From: Bacteroidota bacterium
GTDB taxonomy: Bacteria; Bacteroidota; Bacteroidia; Bacteroidales; SKPS01
Direction of reading: 5' to 3'
Length of the DNA: 64,000 nucleotides
NCBI GenBank assembly: GCA_022709695.1
Contig: JAKLII010000010.1
Span: 1-64,000 of the forward strand
Part shown: positions 35,908 to 45,177 of the stretch, one piece after another
Layout: each line of letters starts with the position of its first letter
How positions within the stretch are numbered: position 1 is the stretch's first letter
Made by a program: the position numbers and the translations under genes
The notes under the pieces: model-generated
Database searches by the model: none
Seen by the model: only the letters and a program-made list of their open reading frames with translations
What the model was told of the DNA's origin: nothing

Positions 35908-36110
35908 TACGAAGGGTGCCGATCTGTACGCGTAACCAATACATCCGTCAGCTCAATCACCTCCGCCCTGCACTCACTGCAAACTGCCAGATGATTCATT
36001 AACCCCGGCAATCCGTTCCGGTCAGAAAACCTGCCGGTACACAGAAACTCCGCTACCATCGCCAGCTCCATCATATCGGGATGGGAGCTGTCATTGCCTT
36101 GTCGTCCCAT
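35889..36110 (-). CDS. Small zinc-finger anti-sigma-like protein
   Basis: A 73-residue protein with HLAVCSEC, the H-x3-C-x2-C zinc-binding core of anti-sigma factors, but no transmembrane segment. It follows a sigma-like gene by 18 bases on the same strand, so it may be a cytoplasmic anti-sigma. Its end overlaps the last 19 bases of rimO. Short length makes this a moderate call. Confidence 0.55.
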   Translation of the reverse strand: MGRQGNDSSHPDMMELAMVAEFLCTGRFSDRNGLPGLMNHLAVCSECRAEVIELTDVLVTRTDRHPSYHAGQP

Positions 36111-36128
36111 GGGTATGATTGTTTGTTC

Positions 36129-36956
36129 CTATCTGATCCCGTCATGAATCCAGTCCCTGCGGTTTTCCCATATACTATCAACACCTTTGAAATCAGGCAC
36201 ATAATTCCCGGCATACACTTCTGTAAAGTATCGCTCCACAAGAATCTGCAGGGTATCGCAGCAATAGGCAGCCCTTGGGGGATTGCCATTCAGCAGTCTG
36301 ATGACCTCAGCGCTCTTATAATTAAACCACTTACGCAAAGTATCCGGATGCGATACTTTCCCTTCCCCTATGGCAAACAAGGGGAATATCAGTGAATACA
36401 CATCCTTATCCTTAAGTCTTGTATCAGTATTTAACTGATTGAGAATTTGCTCACTGATGTAATCCATGGCGTCTTTCCTGTAGGCCTCAAGATCAGTCCG
36501 TTCAAGCCTGATCCTGTACAACAGCTTCATCAGCAGCAGTAACTTGTGCCGCTTATGCCCCATCAGGATGAGGATTTTATCGAACCTGCTGAACTCATCC
36601 AGCATTACCAGGCGGGCATACACCGGTACCTGGTATTCGGGTTCACACACCATGTGGCAACGCATTAACTCGTCCCTGCGGTGCAACGACCGGATGTATT
36701 CCTTTATCACATTCCTGCAAATCGCTGAAAGATATGTTTTTACAAGGACATTGCCGCTAAACTGACGGGTTATCTTTCCAATATGCAGGCAAAATCTCTC
36801 GTTGATAATCTGCACCATTTCACGGCAATCCTCAAACGGAAAATACCCTGCCCGTGCATACTTTCTGGCAATAAGTTCAAACAGGGGCTGGTATTTCAGC
36901 AACAGGTCATAAGGGCGGTCCCTCAGCAACAAAACATCCAGTTGATCGTCCTGCAT
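36129..36956 (-). CDS. Sigma-70-like RNA polymerase sigma factor
   Basis: A 275-residue protein. Residues about 18-95 have the helical sigma region 2 pattern (LLLKYQPLFELIARKYARAG at the front, YLSAICRNVIKEYIRS at the end). The rest is longer than in a standard ECF factor and shows no clear region 4. It is co-directional with the small zinc-finger protein. The function is probably regulatory; target genes unknown. The 215 bases upstream contain no further gene and only AT-rich sequence. Confidence 0.6.
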   Translation of the reverse strand: MQDDQLDVLLLRDRPYDLLLKYQPLFELIARKYARAGYFPFEDCREMVQIINERFCLHIGKITRQFSGNVLVKTYLSAICRNVIKEYIRSLHRRDELMRCHMVCEPEYQVPVYARLVMLDEFSRFDKILILMGHKRHKLLLLMKLLYRIRLERTDLEAYRKDAMDYISEQILNQLNTDTRLKDKDVYSLIFPLFAIGEGKVSHPDTLRKWFNYKSAEVIRLLNGNPPRAAYCCDTLQILVERYFTEVYAGNYVPDFKGVDSIWENRRDWIHDGIR

Positions 36957-37171
36957 AGCAATTTCAGTTTAGGTTAATGCAGCAGAAAGATACCAGTGTG
37001 CATAAGATTCTGAAAGTGTGCTAAAGGACTACGATTCTTCCGGTAACCTTTCTCAGGATGCTAATATATAATCAAGATAATCCTAATTCCAAATTAATCC
37101 AATTAGATATTATCCATACCTCAACAACGGCGGGCATTTCCGCCATTTAAAAAGTTATTAACAATAAATTG

Positions 37172-38242
37172 TTAACGGGGGATTTCCACCTTAAACACCA
37201 GAGGTTGAAGCACTTTCACCTGTTCGGTCCTGCTTTTGCCCATAAGGCGGTTTCTGAACTGGAGTACCGGTTCTTCAACCCCTTCCTGTTCAGATGCTTC
37301 GATTATGGCCTGGTAGATATAATCGCTTTTCACAGCAAAACCCACTCCCTCTTTCTGGGTATTTTTTCCTGAGATAAGCCCGAGGAAATTCCCATGGGCA
37401 TCGAACAGGGGACCGCCGCTGTTGCCGGGGTTTACTGGAATACTGACCTGGTAGGATGTGGTATCGTTGTAATAGCCGCTCACAGAGCTGATGGAACCCT
37501 CTCCGAAAACGATTTCCTGCTTGCTGTATCCCAGAGTAAACACATATTCAGCAATATCCCCCGATCGGGCAGGTTTTGCATAGGGCAGCTTTCCGAACCC
37601 TGAAAAGCCAGGGTCATCGATTTTCAGCAGGGCTATGTCTGTTGTTTCGTTCTTGTAGATAATCCGTGCCTTGTACCTCACAAGGGTATCCTGGAAGTTG
37701 GTCACCCACACGGAATCCAGATTGCGGATCACGTGCACGTTGGTGGCAAGGATACCGTTGGAACTCACCACAAATGAACTCCCTGTGAAGGGAACCTGGC
37801 GCTGGCCTTTGGTAAGCTCCTTCCTGATGTACTCCTGCTCACTCGAAATCCCCTGCACTTCGTTTCTCAGCTCCAGGTAGGCGTTGTCTTTGTGGTGCCC
37901 GAGATTACCAGAAAAATAGAGCCCTGCTAAGGTCACCATCAATGCTGCGGAAGCTGCGACAGCCAGACTCCTCCTGATGTATAAACGGTAACGCTGTCCG
38001 AGCATTTCTGTGAGTTCCCGTGAGGAGGCCATCTCGGCATGGATGGTCTGCAGCTTTTTTCGGAGGCTTTTTCTGGTGTAGGTTTTCTGAAGGTTCCGAA
38101 GTATCCCTGCAAACGCCTCGTAACGGGCTTTGAGTTCACCACTCCGGGCAAGATCCGCTTCAAAACGGCTCCGCTCCTCCGCCTCCATCAGTCCCATATA
38201 ATAATGGTCAAAATCTTCTTCTGTCCAACCTTTCATTTCCAT
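37172..38242 (-). CDS. Anti-sigma-like protein fused to trypsin-like serine protease
   Basis: A 356-residue protein in two parts. The first 90 residues are cytoplasmic, with a helical anti-sigma-type start (DFDHYYMGLMEAEER). A transmembrane segment spans about 91-110, and residues 150-320 form a trypsin/HtrA-type S1C protease in the periplasm. The catalytic triad looks intact: His170 (TNVHVI), Asp202 (TTDIALLKID) and Ser275 (NPGNSGGP). There is no PDZ domain. It starts 16 bases after an ECF sigma gene, so the protease may sense envelope stress and control the sigma factor directly. Confidence 0.8.
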   Translation of the reverse strand: MEMKGWTEEDFDHYYMGLMEAEERSRFEADLARSGELKARYEAFAGILRNLQKTYTRKSLRKKLQTIHAEMASSRELTEMLGQRYRLYIRRSLAVAASAALMVTLAGLYFSGNLGHHKDNAYLELRNEVQGISSEQEYIRKELTKGQRQVPFTGSSFVVSSNGILATNVHVIRNLDSVWVTNFQDTLVRYKARIIYKNETTDIALLKIDDPGFSGFGKLPYAKPARSGDIAEYVFTLGYSKQEIVFGEGSISSVSGYYNDTTSYQVSIPVNPGNSGGPLFDAHGNFLGLISGKNTQKEGVGFAVKSDYIYQAIIEASEQEGVEEPVLQFRNRLMGKSRTEQVKVLQPLVFKVEIPR

Positions 38243-38258
38243 ACAATCTCTGTTTCAT

Positions 38259-38825
38259 TCATTCTCCCAACTTCTCAAAAATCCTCTTCAGCCTCATCAG
38301 GCATTTGTATTTCTGGTTCTTGGCATTGTCGGCATTGGTATAACCCAACTGTGCGGCAATCTCTTCCATACTCAGCTTTTCGTGATAATATGCCTTCAGG
38401 ATGGTTTTACACGGTTCTCCAATCAGCTCAAGGCTCGATTGCAGGTTTTCAAACTCCCTCTCTCTTGCAACAATCACCTGCATCTCTTCCCCCTCCTCAT
38501 CCACCGGATCCATACCGGAGGGCTCAAACGAAAACCGCCTCCGCTCCTTAAGGTTTGCCAGCCACAGATTCCGTGCAACCGCATACAGAAATGTTCCTGC
38601 TGATGCACTCAGTGTAAAGCTCCCCTCCTGAAGCTTCTCATACAGAATGATGAATGCCTGCTGATAGATTTCTGCGGCATCATCCTCATCTCCCATGTTG
38701 GTCTTTACAAAATGCAATACCGACGGATAATGAGCCCTGTACAACTTCCCCACAGCAATATTGTCACCTGAACGTACCTTCTCAAGGATCTGCTTCTCCT
38801 CCTTCGGTTCCCACTGCTCCTTCAT
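38259..38825 (-). CDS. ECF-type RNA polymerase sigma factor
   Basis: A 188-residue sigma factor with region 2 (GKLYRAHYPSVLHFV through DDAAEIYQQAFIILYEKL and TFLYAVARNLWL) and region 4 (KTILKAYYHEKLSMEEIAAQLG). It is the first gene of a two-gene operon with the anti-sigma/protease fusion. Its upstream region carries an inverted repeat of GTAACCCAAA that could be its own promoter. Confidence 0.9.
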   Translation of the reverse strand: MKEQWEPKEEKQILEKVRSGDNIAVGKLYRAHYPSVLHFVKTNMGDEDDAAEIYQQAFIILYEKLQEGSFTLSASAGTFLYAVARNLWLANLKERRRFSFEPSGMDPVDEEGEEMQVIVAREREFENLQSSLELIGEPCKTILKAYYHEKLSMEEIAAQLGYTNADNAKNQKYKCLMRLKRIFEKLGE

Positions 38826-38856
38826 CTGGCTTTATTTATTGACTTTGATCAGAAAA

Positions 38857-38945
38857 GTAACCCAAATAACTGTTATATTATTGATTTTCATTGATATAAC
38901 AATCCACAGAATTTTTTTTCAAAATTATGCATTTTTTTGGGTTAC
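38857..38945. promoter_or_regulatory. Divergent GTAACCCAAA inverted repeat
   Basis: GTAACCCAAA at 38857-38866 and its exact complement at 38936-38945 point toward the two flanking genes (lipoprotein on +, sigma on -). Inside lie GTTATAT (38872-38878) and ATATAAC (38894-38900). Each GTAAC is followed after 13-14 bases by a TAnn(A/T)TTG sequence (TATTATTG at 38876 on +; TAATTTTG at 38927-38920 on -). The layout fits two divergent promoters with a shared -35-like box. Confidence 0.4.
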
Positions 38946-39013
38946 CTTTTCATCCAGGAGCAATGAATGAATGTAAAGATCTTTTATACTTTTAACCAAA
39001 CACCAAAATCGAA

Positions 39014-39199
39014 ATGAAAAAAGTAATCGTTTCATTAGCAGTTGCAACTGTTTTCGCAATGTCTTTCGTGGCTTGCCAGCCTAAAACCGAAACCGAAGAA
39101 CCCGCTCAGGATACTGTAGCAGTTGAACAACCGGTGGTTGAAGAACCCGTTGCTGAAACTCCTGCTGAACCTGTTGCAGAAGAAACTCCTGCTCAGTAA
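39014..39199 (+). CDS. Small lipoprotein, Glu/Pro-rich
   Basis: A 61-residue protein with a lipoprotein signal (cleavage before Cys21 in SFVAC) followed by a short tail rich in Glu, Pro, Ala and Thr. Such short acidic lipoproteins are found in Bacteroidota envelopes; the function is unknown. A terminator follows directly. It is divergent from the ECF sigma gene and may belong to its regulon. Confidence 0.75.
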   Translation: MKKVIVSLAVATVFAMSFVACQPKTETEEPAQDTVAVEQPVVEEPVAETPAEPVAEETPAQ

Positions 39200-39207
39200 T
39201 TTTCAAA

Positions 39208-39244
39208 AAAGGGTTGCCTGTTCTGCAAGCAACCCTTTCCTTCG
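39208..39244 (+). terminator. Terminator after the small lipoprotein gene
   Basis: AAAGGGTTGC (39208-39217) is complementary to GCAACCCTTT (39229-39238) with an 11-base loop, followed by a short T/C run. The 140 bases to the next gene hold no further feature I can support. Confidence 0.65.
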
Positions 39245-39387
39245 CAAACCCGTCTTCTTACAGACATATTTTTCAGTTCTTTAATTTTCAGTAATTAATT
39301 GGTTTTACAGCAGAACAGGCAGGTTGCTTTAGCATACCTGCCTGAACTGTTTATGAAGGTCAGGTAAAATGGAAGTGCCGGCAAGTT

Positions 39388-40896
39388 TTATAGATTGCTG
39401 CAGGTTTTCAGCGTTTGCAGAATAACCCGGGTGATGGTCGCCATATTGCCATAGTCAAGTTTGTCCCAGGTATCCCTGGGGGTGTGGTAATCTGGATGAA
39501 GACCGGTAAAATAGACCAGGATCGGAATGCCGGCATCAGCAAAATGCTTGTGATCAGAGCTGAATTTATAGGTAATGCGTGTGAGCAGTCCCGGTGTGCG
39601 ATCGATTCTGAACCCCTTTGCGCCCTTTGCAGCTATCTTACTCTCCTTCAACCCTTTTCTGGCTTCTTTCCCCTTATGCAACACATACACACCCGATTTC
39701 CCGGCTTCACGGTATTTGGGCTGATCTGTCATATTCCCTGCCATCGCCCTGATCATTCCATACTTATCACTCCTTCCGATCATATCCAGATTAATGTTCA
39801 GCAGTGTGCTGCTGCGGGGAAACCCGGGTCGGTTTACGAAATATTCTGAACCCAGTAATCCCAGCTCCTCTGCCGAGAAAGCCACAAACAGAATGGTGCA
39901 TTCAGGCGGATTTCCCTTTCTGGCATCCGATGCTATTGCCGAGGCCAGTTCAATAAGGGCCGCAGTGCCAGAGGCGTTGTCATCAGCTCCGGGGTGTATC
40001 TTCTGATCTTCCTTGCCCACATGATCATAATGGGCAGTAACAATAATATACTCTTCAGGCCGGGCTTTCCCTTCTACCTTTGCTGCAACGTTTTCTGTGA
40101 GCAATAGTTTGGTTTCGGGGTAAAGAACCCTTGACTGAAATACATCAGGAATCGATATGATGCTTTTATGTTGCTTAAGGGTCTGGTCCCAGGCTTCCCG
40201 AACTGCTGCCGAAGTACCTGTAATCCGCATAAAATCACTTTCATACATCAGTACAGCGTTCCAGGGGAATGTAACCTCCCTCAGCATGGTTTCCAGTCTG
40301 TGCTTTGGGGGTTGATTTGCCAGTTTCCAGCTACCGAGGCGGTTGGAATACTGAACCTGAGAACGGTACATGCCACTTTTACTTATCAGCAGGATGAAAT
40401 GTCTGAAACCCCTTGATGCATAATGGGTAATCAAATCCCTGGCCTGTTCCGGATTTTTGGGCACCAGTACCAGCGCCGACACATAGGCATCTCCGGTCCA
40501 TTGGGTTAGTTGTCTGTCTCCTGCATATTTCATCTCCAGCTGATCAGGCCATGGGGAATTGTTGCCCCCAATGAACCAGGATTCTGTAACCTTTCCGGAC
40601 CTTTCCATACGAACTTTTGGAGGGTATATCTTATACAGGGTAAACGGCTGGAAATAACCACTGTCGCCCGCAGGAGACAAGCCCGCTTCCATGAATTGCC
40701 GTTCGATGTAGCGTGCCGCTTCCTTCTGCCCTTCGGTGCCACTGCCTCTTCCCTCCAGCTTCATCGATGCCAGGAATGACACATGCTCCTTTAGCCTGGC
40801 AATCAGCATTGTATCCTGCCCGTACAGGGCACAGCATTCCGGTAATCCTGCCATCACAACTGCCGCTATAGCAACCCAAAAAGTTTTTATTCTCAT
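39388..40896 (-). CDS. Secreted M28-family aminopeptidase
   Basis: A 502-residue zinc peptidase with an N-terminal signal peptide (about 1-26). The M28 motifs are present: HYDH, GADDNASG, EELGLLGS and NINLDMIGR, with a final His in the C-terminal part (SSDHKHF). It probably removes N-terminal amino acids from peptides in the periplasm or outside the cell. It is divergent from gcvT. Confidence 0.9.
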   Translation of the reverse strand: MRIKTFWVAIAAVVMAGLPECCALYGQDTMLIARLKEHVSFLASMKLEGRGSGTEGQKEAARYIERQFMEAGLSPAGDSGYFQPFTLYKIYPPKVRMERSGKVTESWFIGGNNSPWPDQLEMKYAGDRQLTQWTGDAYVSALVLVPKNPEQARDLITHYASRGFRHFILLISKSGMYRSQVQYSNRLGSWKLANQPPKHRLETMLREVTFPWNAVLMYESDFMRITGTSAAVREAWDQTLKQHKSIISIPDVFQSRVLYPETKLLLTENVAAKVEGKARPEEYIIVTAHYDHVGKEDQKIHPGADDNASGTAALIELASAIASDARKGNPPECTILFVAFSAEELGLLGSEYFVNRPGFPRSSTLLNINLDMIGRSDKYGMIRAMAGNMTDQPKYREAGKSGVYVLHKGKEARKGLKESKIAAKGAKGFRIDRTPGLLTRITYKFSSDHKHFADAGIPILVYFTGLHPDYHTPRDTWDKLDYGNMATITRVILQTLKTCSNL

Positions 40897-40982
40897 AACA
40901 TCATTTCCCGGTAAAACATCCTTACAAGTTAGTCCGATCCTTAATCATTATTTTGTATTGACCATCTTACATCCGTTTTTGT

Positions 40983-40990
40983 TACATTTG
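40983..40990 (+). promoter_or_regulatory. -7 box upstream of gcvT
   Basis: TACATTTG is an exact TAnnTTTG box about 98 bases before the gcvT start. TTG at 40958-40960 lies 22 bases upstream, close to the expected -33 position. Confidence 0.45.
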
Positions 40991-41087
40991 CCTCCGGAAA
41001 TGTAAAACCACAGCCGGAAATCATCCGTCTACACTCAAACAAAGGTTATAAATTTATCAAATCCTTCAACTATAAAACCGGAATTCT

Positions 41088-42191
41088 ATGAAAAATACTC
41101 CGTTTACCAGATTTCATGAAGCCATGGGCGCCAAAATGGTACCCTTTGCAGGATTCAATATGCCCATCCAGTACGAAGGGCTCACCCTGGAACACGAAAC
41201 CGTTCGTACCGGTGTGGGTGTCTTTGATGTATCACACATGGGGGAGTTCTGGGTACAGGGACCCAGGGCCTTTGCCCTTGTGCAGAAACTCACCACCAAC
41301 AATGTAGCCGCCCTCACCGACGGCAAGGTGCAATACACCTGCTTCCCCAATGGCCGAGGGGGTATTGTGGATGACCTGCTGGTGTACCGCATCCACGCTG
41401 AGAAATACCTGCTGGTAGTGAATGCTGCCAACATCGATAAAGACTGGGAATGGTGCCTCCGGCATGCTACCTCCATAGGAATGGAACCCGGCAAAGATTT
41501 GTGGAACGCATCCGGAGATACCGCCCAGCTTGCCGTACAGGGGCCCAAAGCGATGGAACTGGTGCAGGAGTTTGTGGCAGAGAACATCATGGATATGGAG
41601 TATTACACCTTCCGGTACGTTACGGTAGCAGGAATTCCTGATGTGCTCGTATCAACCACCGGTTATACTGGTGCAGGCGGGGTTGAAATCTATATGACCA
41701 ATGACCAGGCAGAAGCCATCTGGAATACGCTCTTTGCCGCCGGCAGGAAGTATGGCCTTAAGCCCATCGGACTGGGTGCAAGGGATACCCTGCGCCTTGA
41801 GATGGGTTTCTGCCTGTATGGCAACGATATCGATGATGACCATTCCCCGATTGAAGCAGGCCTTGGATGGATCACAAAATTCACCGATGGCAATGATTTC
41901 ATCGACCGTGAACGGCTGGAGAAACAGAAGAAAGAAGGGGTTTCGCGAATGCTTCGTGGTTTTGAAATGATCGACAAGGGTATTCCGCGGCAACACTACG
42001 AAATCTGCGATGCTGAAGGCAATCCTATCGGTGAGGTTACCTCAGGTACCATGGCCCCCTCACTGAAAAAAGCCATCGGTATGGGGTATGTGCCCACAGC
42101 ATGCAGTGCCATCGGTTCCCGTATCTATATCAGGATCAGGGAGAAATTGCTTGCTGCAGAAATCGTTAAGCTTCCCTTCTTCAAAGGGTGA
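41088..42191 (+). CDS. gcvT: Glycine cleavage T protein (aminomethyltransferase)
   Basis: A 367-residue folate-dependent enzyme that transfers the methylene group from the H-protein-bound intermediate of glycine to tetrahydrofolate and releases ammonia. The folate-binding pattern is clear: [13 protein letters not shown] near the start, DVSHMGE, and [11 protein letters not shown] with the catalytic aspartate, plus the C-terminal barrel. Other gcv genes are not adjacent. comB follows six bases after its stop, so the two probably form an operon. Confidence 0.95.
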   Translation: MKNTPFTRFHEAMGAKMVPFAGFNMPIQYEGLTLEHETVRTGVGVFDVSHMGEFWVQGPRAFALVQKLTTNNVAALTDGKVQYTCFPNGRGGIVDDLLVYRIHAEKYLLVVNAANIDKDWEWCLRHATSIGMEPGKDLWNASGDTAQLAVQGPKAMELVQEFVAENIMDMEYYTFRYVTVAGIPDVLVSTTGYTGAGGVEIYMTNDQAEAIWNTLFAAGRKYGLKPIGLGARDTLRLEMGFCLYGNDIDDDHSPIEAGLGWITKFTDGNDFIDRERLEKQKKEGVSRMLRGFEMIDKGIPRQHYEICDAEGNPIGEVTSGTMAPSLKKAIGMGYVPTACSAIGSRIYIRIREKLLAAEIVKLPFFKG

Positions 42192-42197
42192 TGCCAG

Positions 42198-42914
42198 ATG
42201 AATCTGGAAGTTTGCTTCTCTCCGGCGTTTTATAACCTCTATCAAAACCCAAACGCGGCAACGGTAGTGGTGGATGTATTCAGAGCCACCACTGCCATAT
42301 GCACAGCCTTCGATTACGGGGTAAAATCCATCATTCCTGTTACCACACTGGAAGAGGCACAATTCTATCAGGATCAGGGATATCTGATCGCAGCCGAAAG
42401 AAATGGCATCAAACCCGATTTCGCCGATTTTGGAAACTCTCCCTTTAACTTCATGCAGGAAGGCCTGGAGGGAAAAACCATTGTGTACAGTACTACCAAC
42501 GGCACCCAGGCTATTCAGATGGCAGGTGCTTCCGGACATACTGTAATCGGTGCGTTCATCAATATCTCAGCTGTGGCTGAGTACCTTACAACACTGAACA
42601 AGGATGTGATTATCCTCTGTGCCGGATGGAAAGACCGGTTCAGCCTCGAAGACGCCATCTGCAGCGGAGCACTTGCCACAAAACTCCTTGAATCCGGGGC
42701 ATTTACCTCAACCTGCGATTCAGTAACGGCATCCATTGATCTGTGGAGGATTGCCTCCATGAACCTGATGGAATACCACCGGAAATTTGCCCACACCCAC
42801 CGGCTTAAAAACCTTATGCTGGATGATGTGATCGAATTCTGCCTGTCACCTGACCAAACCCGAACAGTACCCTTGTACCGGAACGGCGTGATCACCGATT
42901 ACCGGAACCTGTAG
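42198..42914 (+). CDS. 2-phosphosulfolactate phosphatase-like (ComB family)
   Basis: A 238-residue protein of the ComB family, with VVVDVFRATT near residue 20, YSTTNGTQAI and CAGWKDRFSLEDAI. In archaea the enzyme works in coenzyme M synthesis; in bacteria without coenzyme M the substrate is unclear, perhaps another sulfo- or phospho-acid. The start at 42198 lies seven bases after gcvT. The family call is secure, the reaction is not. Confidence 0.85.
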   Translation: MNLEVCFSPAFYNLYQNPNAATVVVDVFRATTAICTAFDYGVKSIIPVTTLEEAQFYQDQGYLIAAERNGIKPDFADFGNSPFNFMQEGLEGKTIVYSTTNGTQAIQMAGASGHTVIGAFINISAVAEYLTTLNKDVIILCAGWKDRFSLEDAICSGALATKLLESGAFTSTCDSVTASIDLWRIASMNLMEYHRKFAHTHRLKNLMLDDVIEFCLSPDQTRTVPLYRNGVITDYRNL

Positions 42915-42955
42915 CAGACCCATCGTATGAACCCACACCTATAAATCTTAACAAT

Positions 42956-45001
42956 ATGAAAAACAACTGGTTAATTATGGCATTAATTCCTGTTTCCCTC
43001 CTGCTTTCGTGTAAGCAAAAGGAAGTAAAAGAACCTGAACCCCAAAAACCGGCAGAAATCGAATATCTGGTAGAACGGTTTGGCGATGCCAATATCATGC
43101 GGTATACCATACCGGGCTGGGACAGTCTTACACTCAATCAAAAAAAGCTGATCTATTATCTGAGTCAGGCTGCTGTGGCAGGCCGTGATATGATTTACGA
43201 TCAGAACTACCGGCACAATCTGGTCATCAGAGAAGTGCTTGAGACGATCTATGAGAAATATACCGGTGACCGGAACACCAAGGAATTCGGAGAGTTTGTC
43301 GTATACCTGAAGCAGGTTTGGTTCTCCAACGGGATCCATCACCATTCGAGTGCCGACAAACATACCCCCGGCTTTGATGAGGCATACTTCAGGCAACTCA
43401 TTGCCCAAAGTAAAGATGCCGTCTGGCCGGTGAAAGAAGGCCAGACAGCGGAACAGCTGGTGGATATGCTTGTACCCATCCTGTTTGATCCTGCTGTGGA
43501 CGCCAAACGGATATCCCTCGATCCTTCAAAGGATTTGCTGCTCTCCTCAGCCAACAACTTTTACGAAGGGGTAACCGAAAAAGAAGCAGCTGCCTTTTAC
43601 AAAAAGATGGCGGTCAGGAATGATCCGCGCCCTGTATCATACGGCCTCAACAGCAAGCTGGTGAAAAGGAACGGTAAGGTTCAGGAGGATGTGTACAAGG
43701 TTGGCGGGCTCTATTCACCGGCCCTCGAAAAGGTGGTGTACTGGCTTGAGCAGGCCCTGCCTTTTACCGAAAATGATGCCCAGAAGACATCCCTTGAAAA
43801 GCTCATCGCCTATTATAAAACCGGTGATTTGCGTACTTTCGACGAATTCAACGTACTATGGGTTGAAAACACGGAACCTGTGGTCGATTTTGTGAACGGC
43901 TTTACTGAAGTGTATGGTGACCCCCTGGGTATGAAAGCCACCTGGGAATCCGTGGTGAACTTCAAGGACTTTGCTGCCTCGGAGCGCACCAAAAAGATAT
44001 CAGAGAACGCCCAGTGGTTCGAGGATAATTCCCCGGTTAACGCCAGGTTCAAGAAGAAAGAGGTTAAAGGGGTGAGTGCCAAGGTAATTACTGTAGCTCA
44101 TCTGGGTGGTGACTGTTATCCCAACACTCCGATCGGAATCAACCTGCCCAATGCTGACTGGATCCGTAAGGAACATGGCTCGAAATCAGTAACCATGGAC
44201 AATATCACCTATGCCTACGATCAGGTAAAGCAGAAAGAGGGCGCCACACAGGAGTTCTCCTGGGACGAGAAGGAGACAAACCTTGTGAAACAATTCGGAT
44301 ACCTCGCAGGAAACCTCCATACCGACCTGCACGAATGTCTGGGACATGGTTCAGGACAACTCCTGCCCAACGTAAGTTCCGAAGCACTTAAAAACTACAC
44401 TTCTGTACTGGAAGAGACACGTGCCGATCTGTTTGCCCTGTATTATCTGATGGATCCCAAAATGGTAGATCTGGGCCTGATGCCTTCACTGGATGGTGCC
44501 AAAGCCGAATATATCTCATACATCCGGAATGGAATGATGACCCAGTTGCGCCGAATAAAACCCGGAAAGGATATCGAACAGGCTCACATGCGTAACCGTC
44601 AGCTCATTGCCAAATGGGCATTCGAAAAAGGGGCAGGCGCAAATGTAATTGAGAAAAAGACCCGTGATGGAAAAACCTTCTTTGTGATCAACGATTTCGA
44701 CGCCCTTCGGAAGATTTTCGGAGAGATGCTGGCAGAGGTACAAAGGATCAAATCGGAAGGAGACTTCAAAGCAGGAAAGGAACTGGTGGAGAAATATGCT
44801 GTTAAGGTGGATCCTGAACTTCATAAGGAGGTTCTGGACCGGTTTGAGAAGTTGAATATGGCTGCCTATGGCGGGTTCGTTAATCCGGTATTTGTGTTGA
44901 TAAAGAATGACAAGGGAGAAATCACCGATATTAAAGTTGAATATACCGAAGGGTACGTTGAACAGAACCTGAGGTATTCGAAGGAGTTTTCGTTTTTGTA
45001 G
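42956..45001 (+). CDS. Dipeptidyl-peptidase III-type M49 lipoprotein
   Basis: A 681-residue zinc peptidase with a lipoprotein signal (Cys19 in LLLSCKQ). The M49 catalytic motif HECLGH lies at about residue 459, with the second zinc site EETRAD about 27 residues later. DPP III removes dipeptides from short peptides. Being lipid-anchored, it would act in the periplasm. It stands 41 bases after comB and a terminator follows. Confidence 0.9.
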   Translation: MKNNWLIMALIPVSLLLSCKQKEVKEPEPQKPAEIEYLVERFGDANIMRYTIPGWDSLTLNQKKLIYYLSQAAVAGRDMIYDQNYRHNLVIREVLETIYEKYTGDRNTKEFGEFVVYLKQVWFSNGIHHHSSADKHTPGFDEAYFRQLIAQSKDAVWPVKEGQTAEQLVDMLVPILFDPAVDAKRISLDPSKDLLLSSANNFYEGVTEKEAAAFYKKMAVRNDPRPVSYGLNSKLVKRNGKVQEDVYKVGGLYSPALEKVVYWLEQALPFTENDAQKTSLEKLIAYYKTGDLRTFDEFNVLWVENTEPVVDFVNGFTEVYGDPLGMKATWESVVNFKDFAASERTKKISENAQWFEDNSPVNARFKKKEVKGVSAKVITVAHLGGDCYPNTPIGINLPNADWIRKEHGSKSVTMDNITYAYDQVKQKEGATQEFSWDEKETNLVKQFGYLAGNLHTDLHECLGHGSGQLLPNVSSEALKNYTSVLEETRADLFALYYLMDPKMVDLGLMPSLDGAKAEYISYIRNGMMTQLRRIKPGKDIEQAHMRNRQLIAKWAFEKGAGANVIEKKTRDGKTFFVINDFDALRKIFGEMLAEVQRIKSEGDFKAGKELVEKYAVKVDPELHKEVLDRFEKLNMAAYGGFVNPVFVLIKNDKGEITDIKVEYTEGYVEQNLRYSKEFSFL

Positions 45002-45086
45002 AAGACTTTCCCTTCAGTAACAAGAGGAGGCTGTCTGAATCAGGCAACCTCCTATATAACGCAACCCATCAACATGGAGAAACACA

Positions 45087-45118
45087 AAGAGCGCCTCTCT
45101 TGAGACGCTCTTGTTTTT
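45087..45118. terminator. Terminator between convergent genes
   Basis: AAGAGCG (45087-45093) pairs with CGCTCTT (45106-45112), followed by G and five T. It lies between the peptidase gene and a gene on the - strand that end toward each other and may serve both. A second hairpin (AGGAGG with CCTCCT) is at 45026-45051. Confidence 0.6.
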
Positions 45119-45177
45119 ACCTGTTGTGCGTTGCCGGAGCATACGGATTTGCAGGTGAATGATTGCGTTGTATAACT

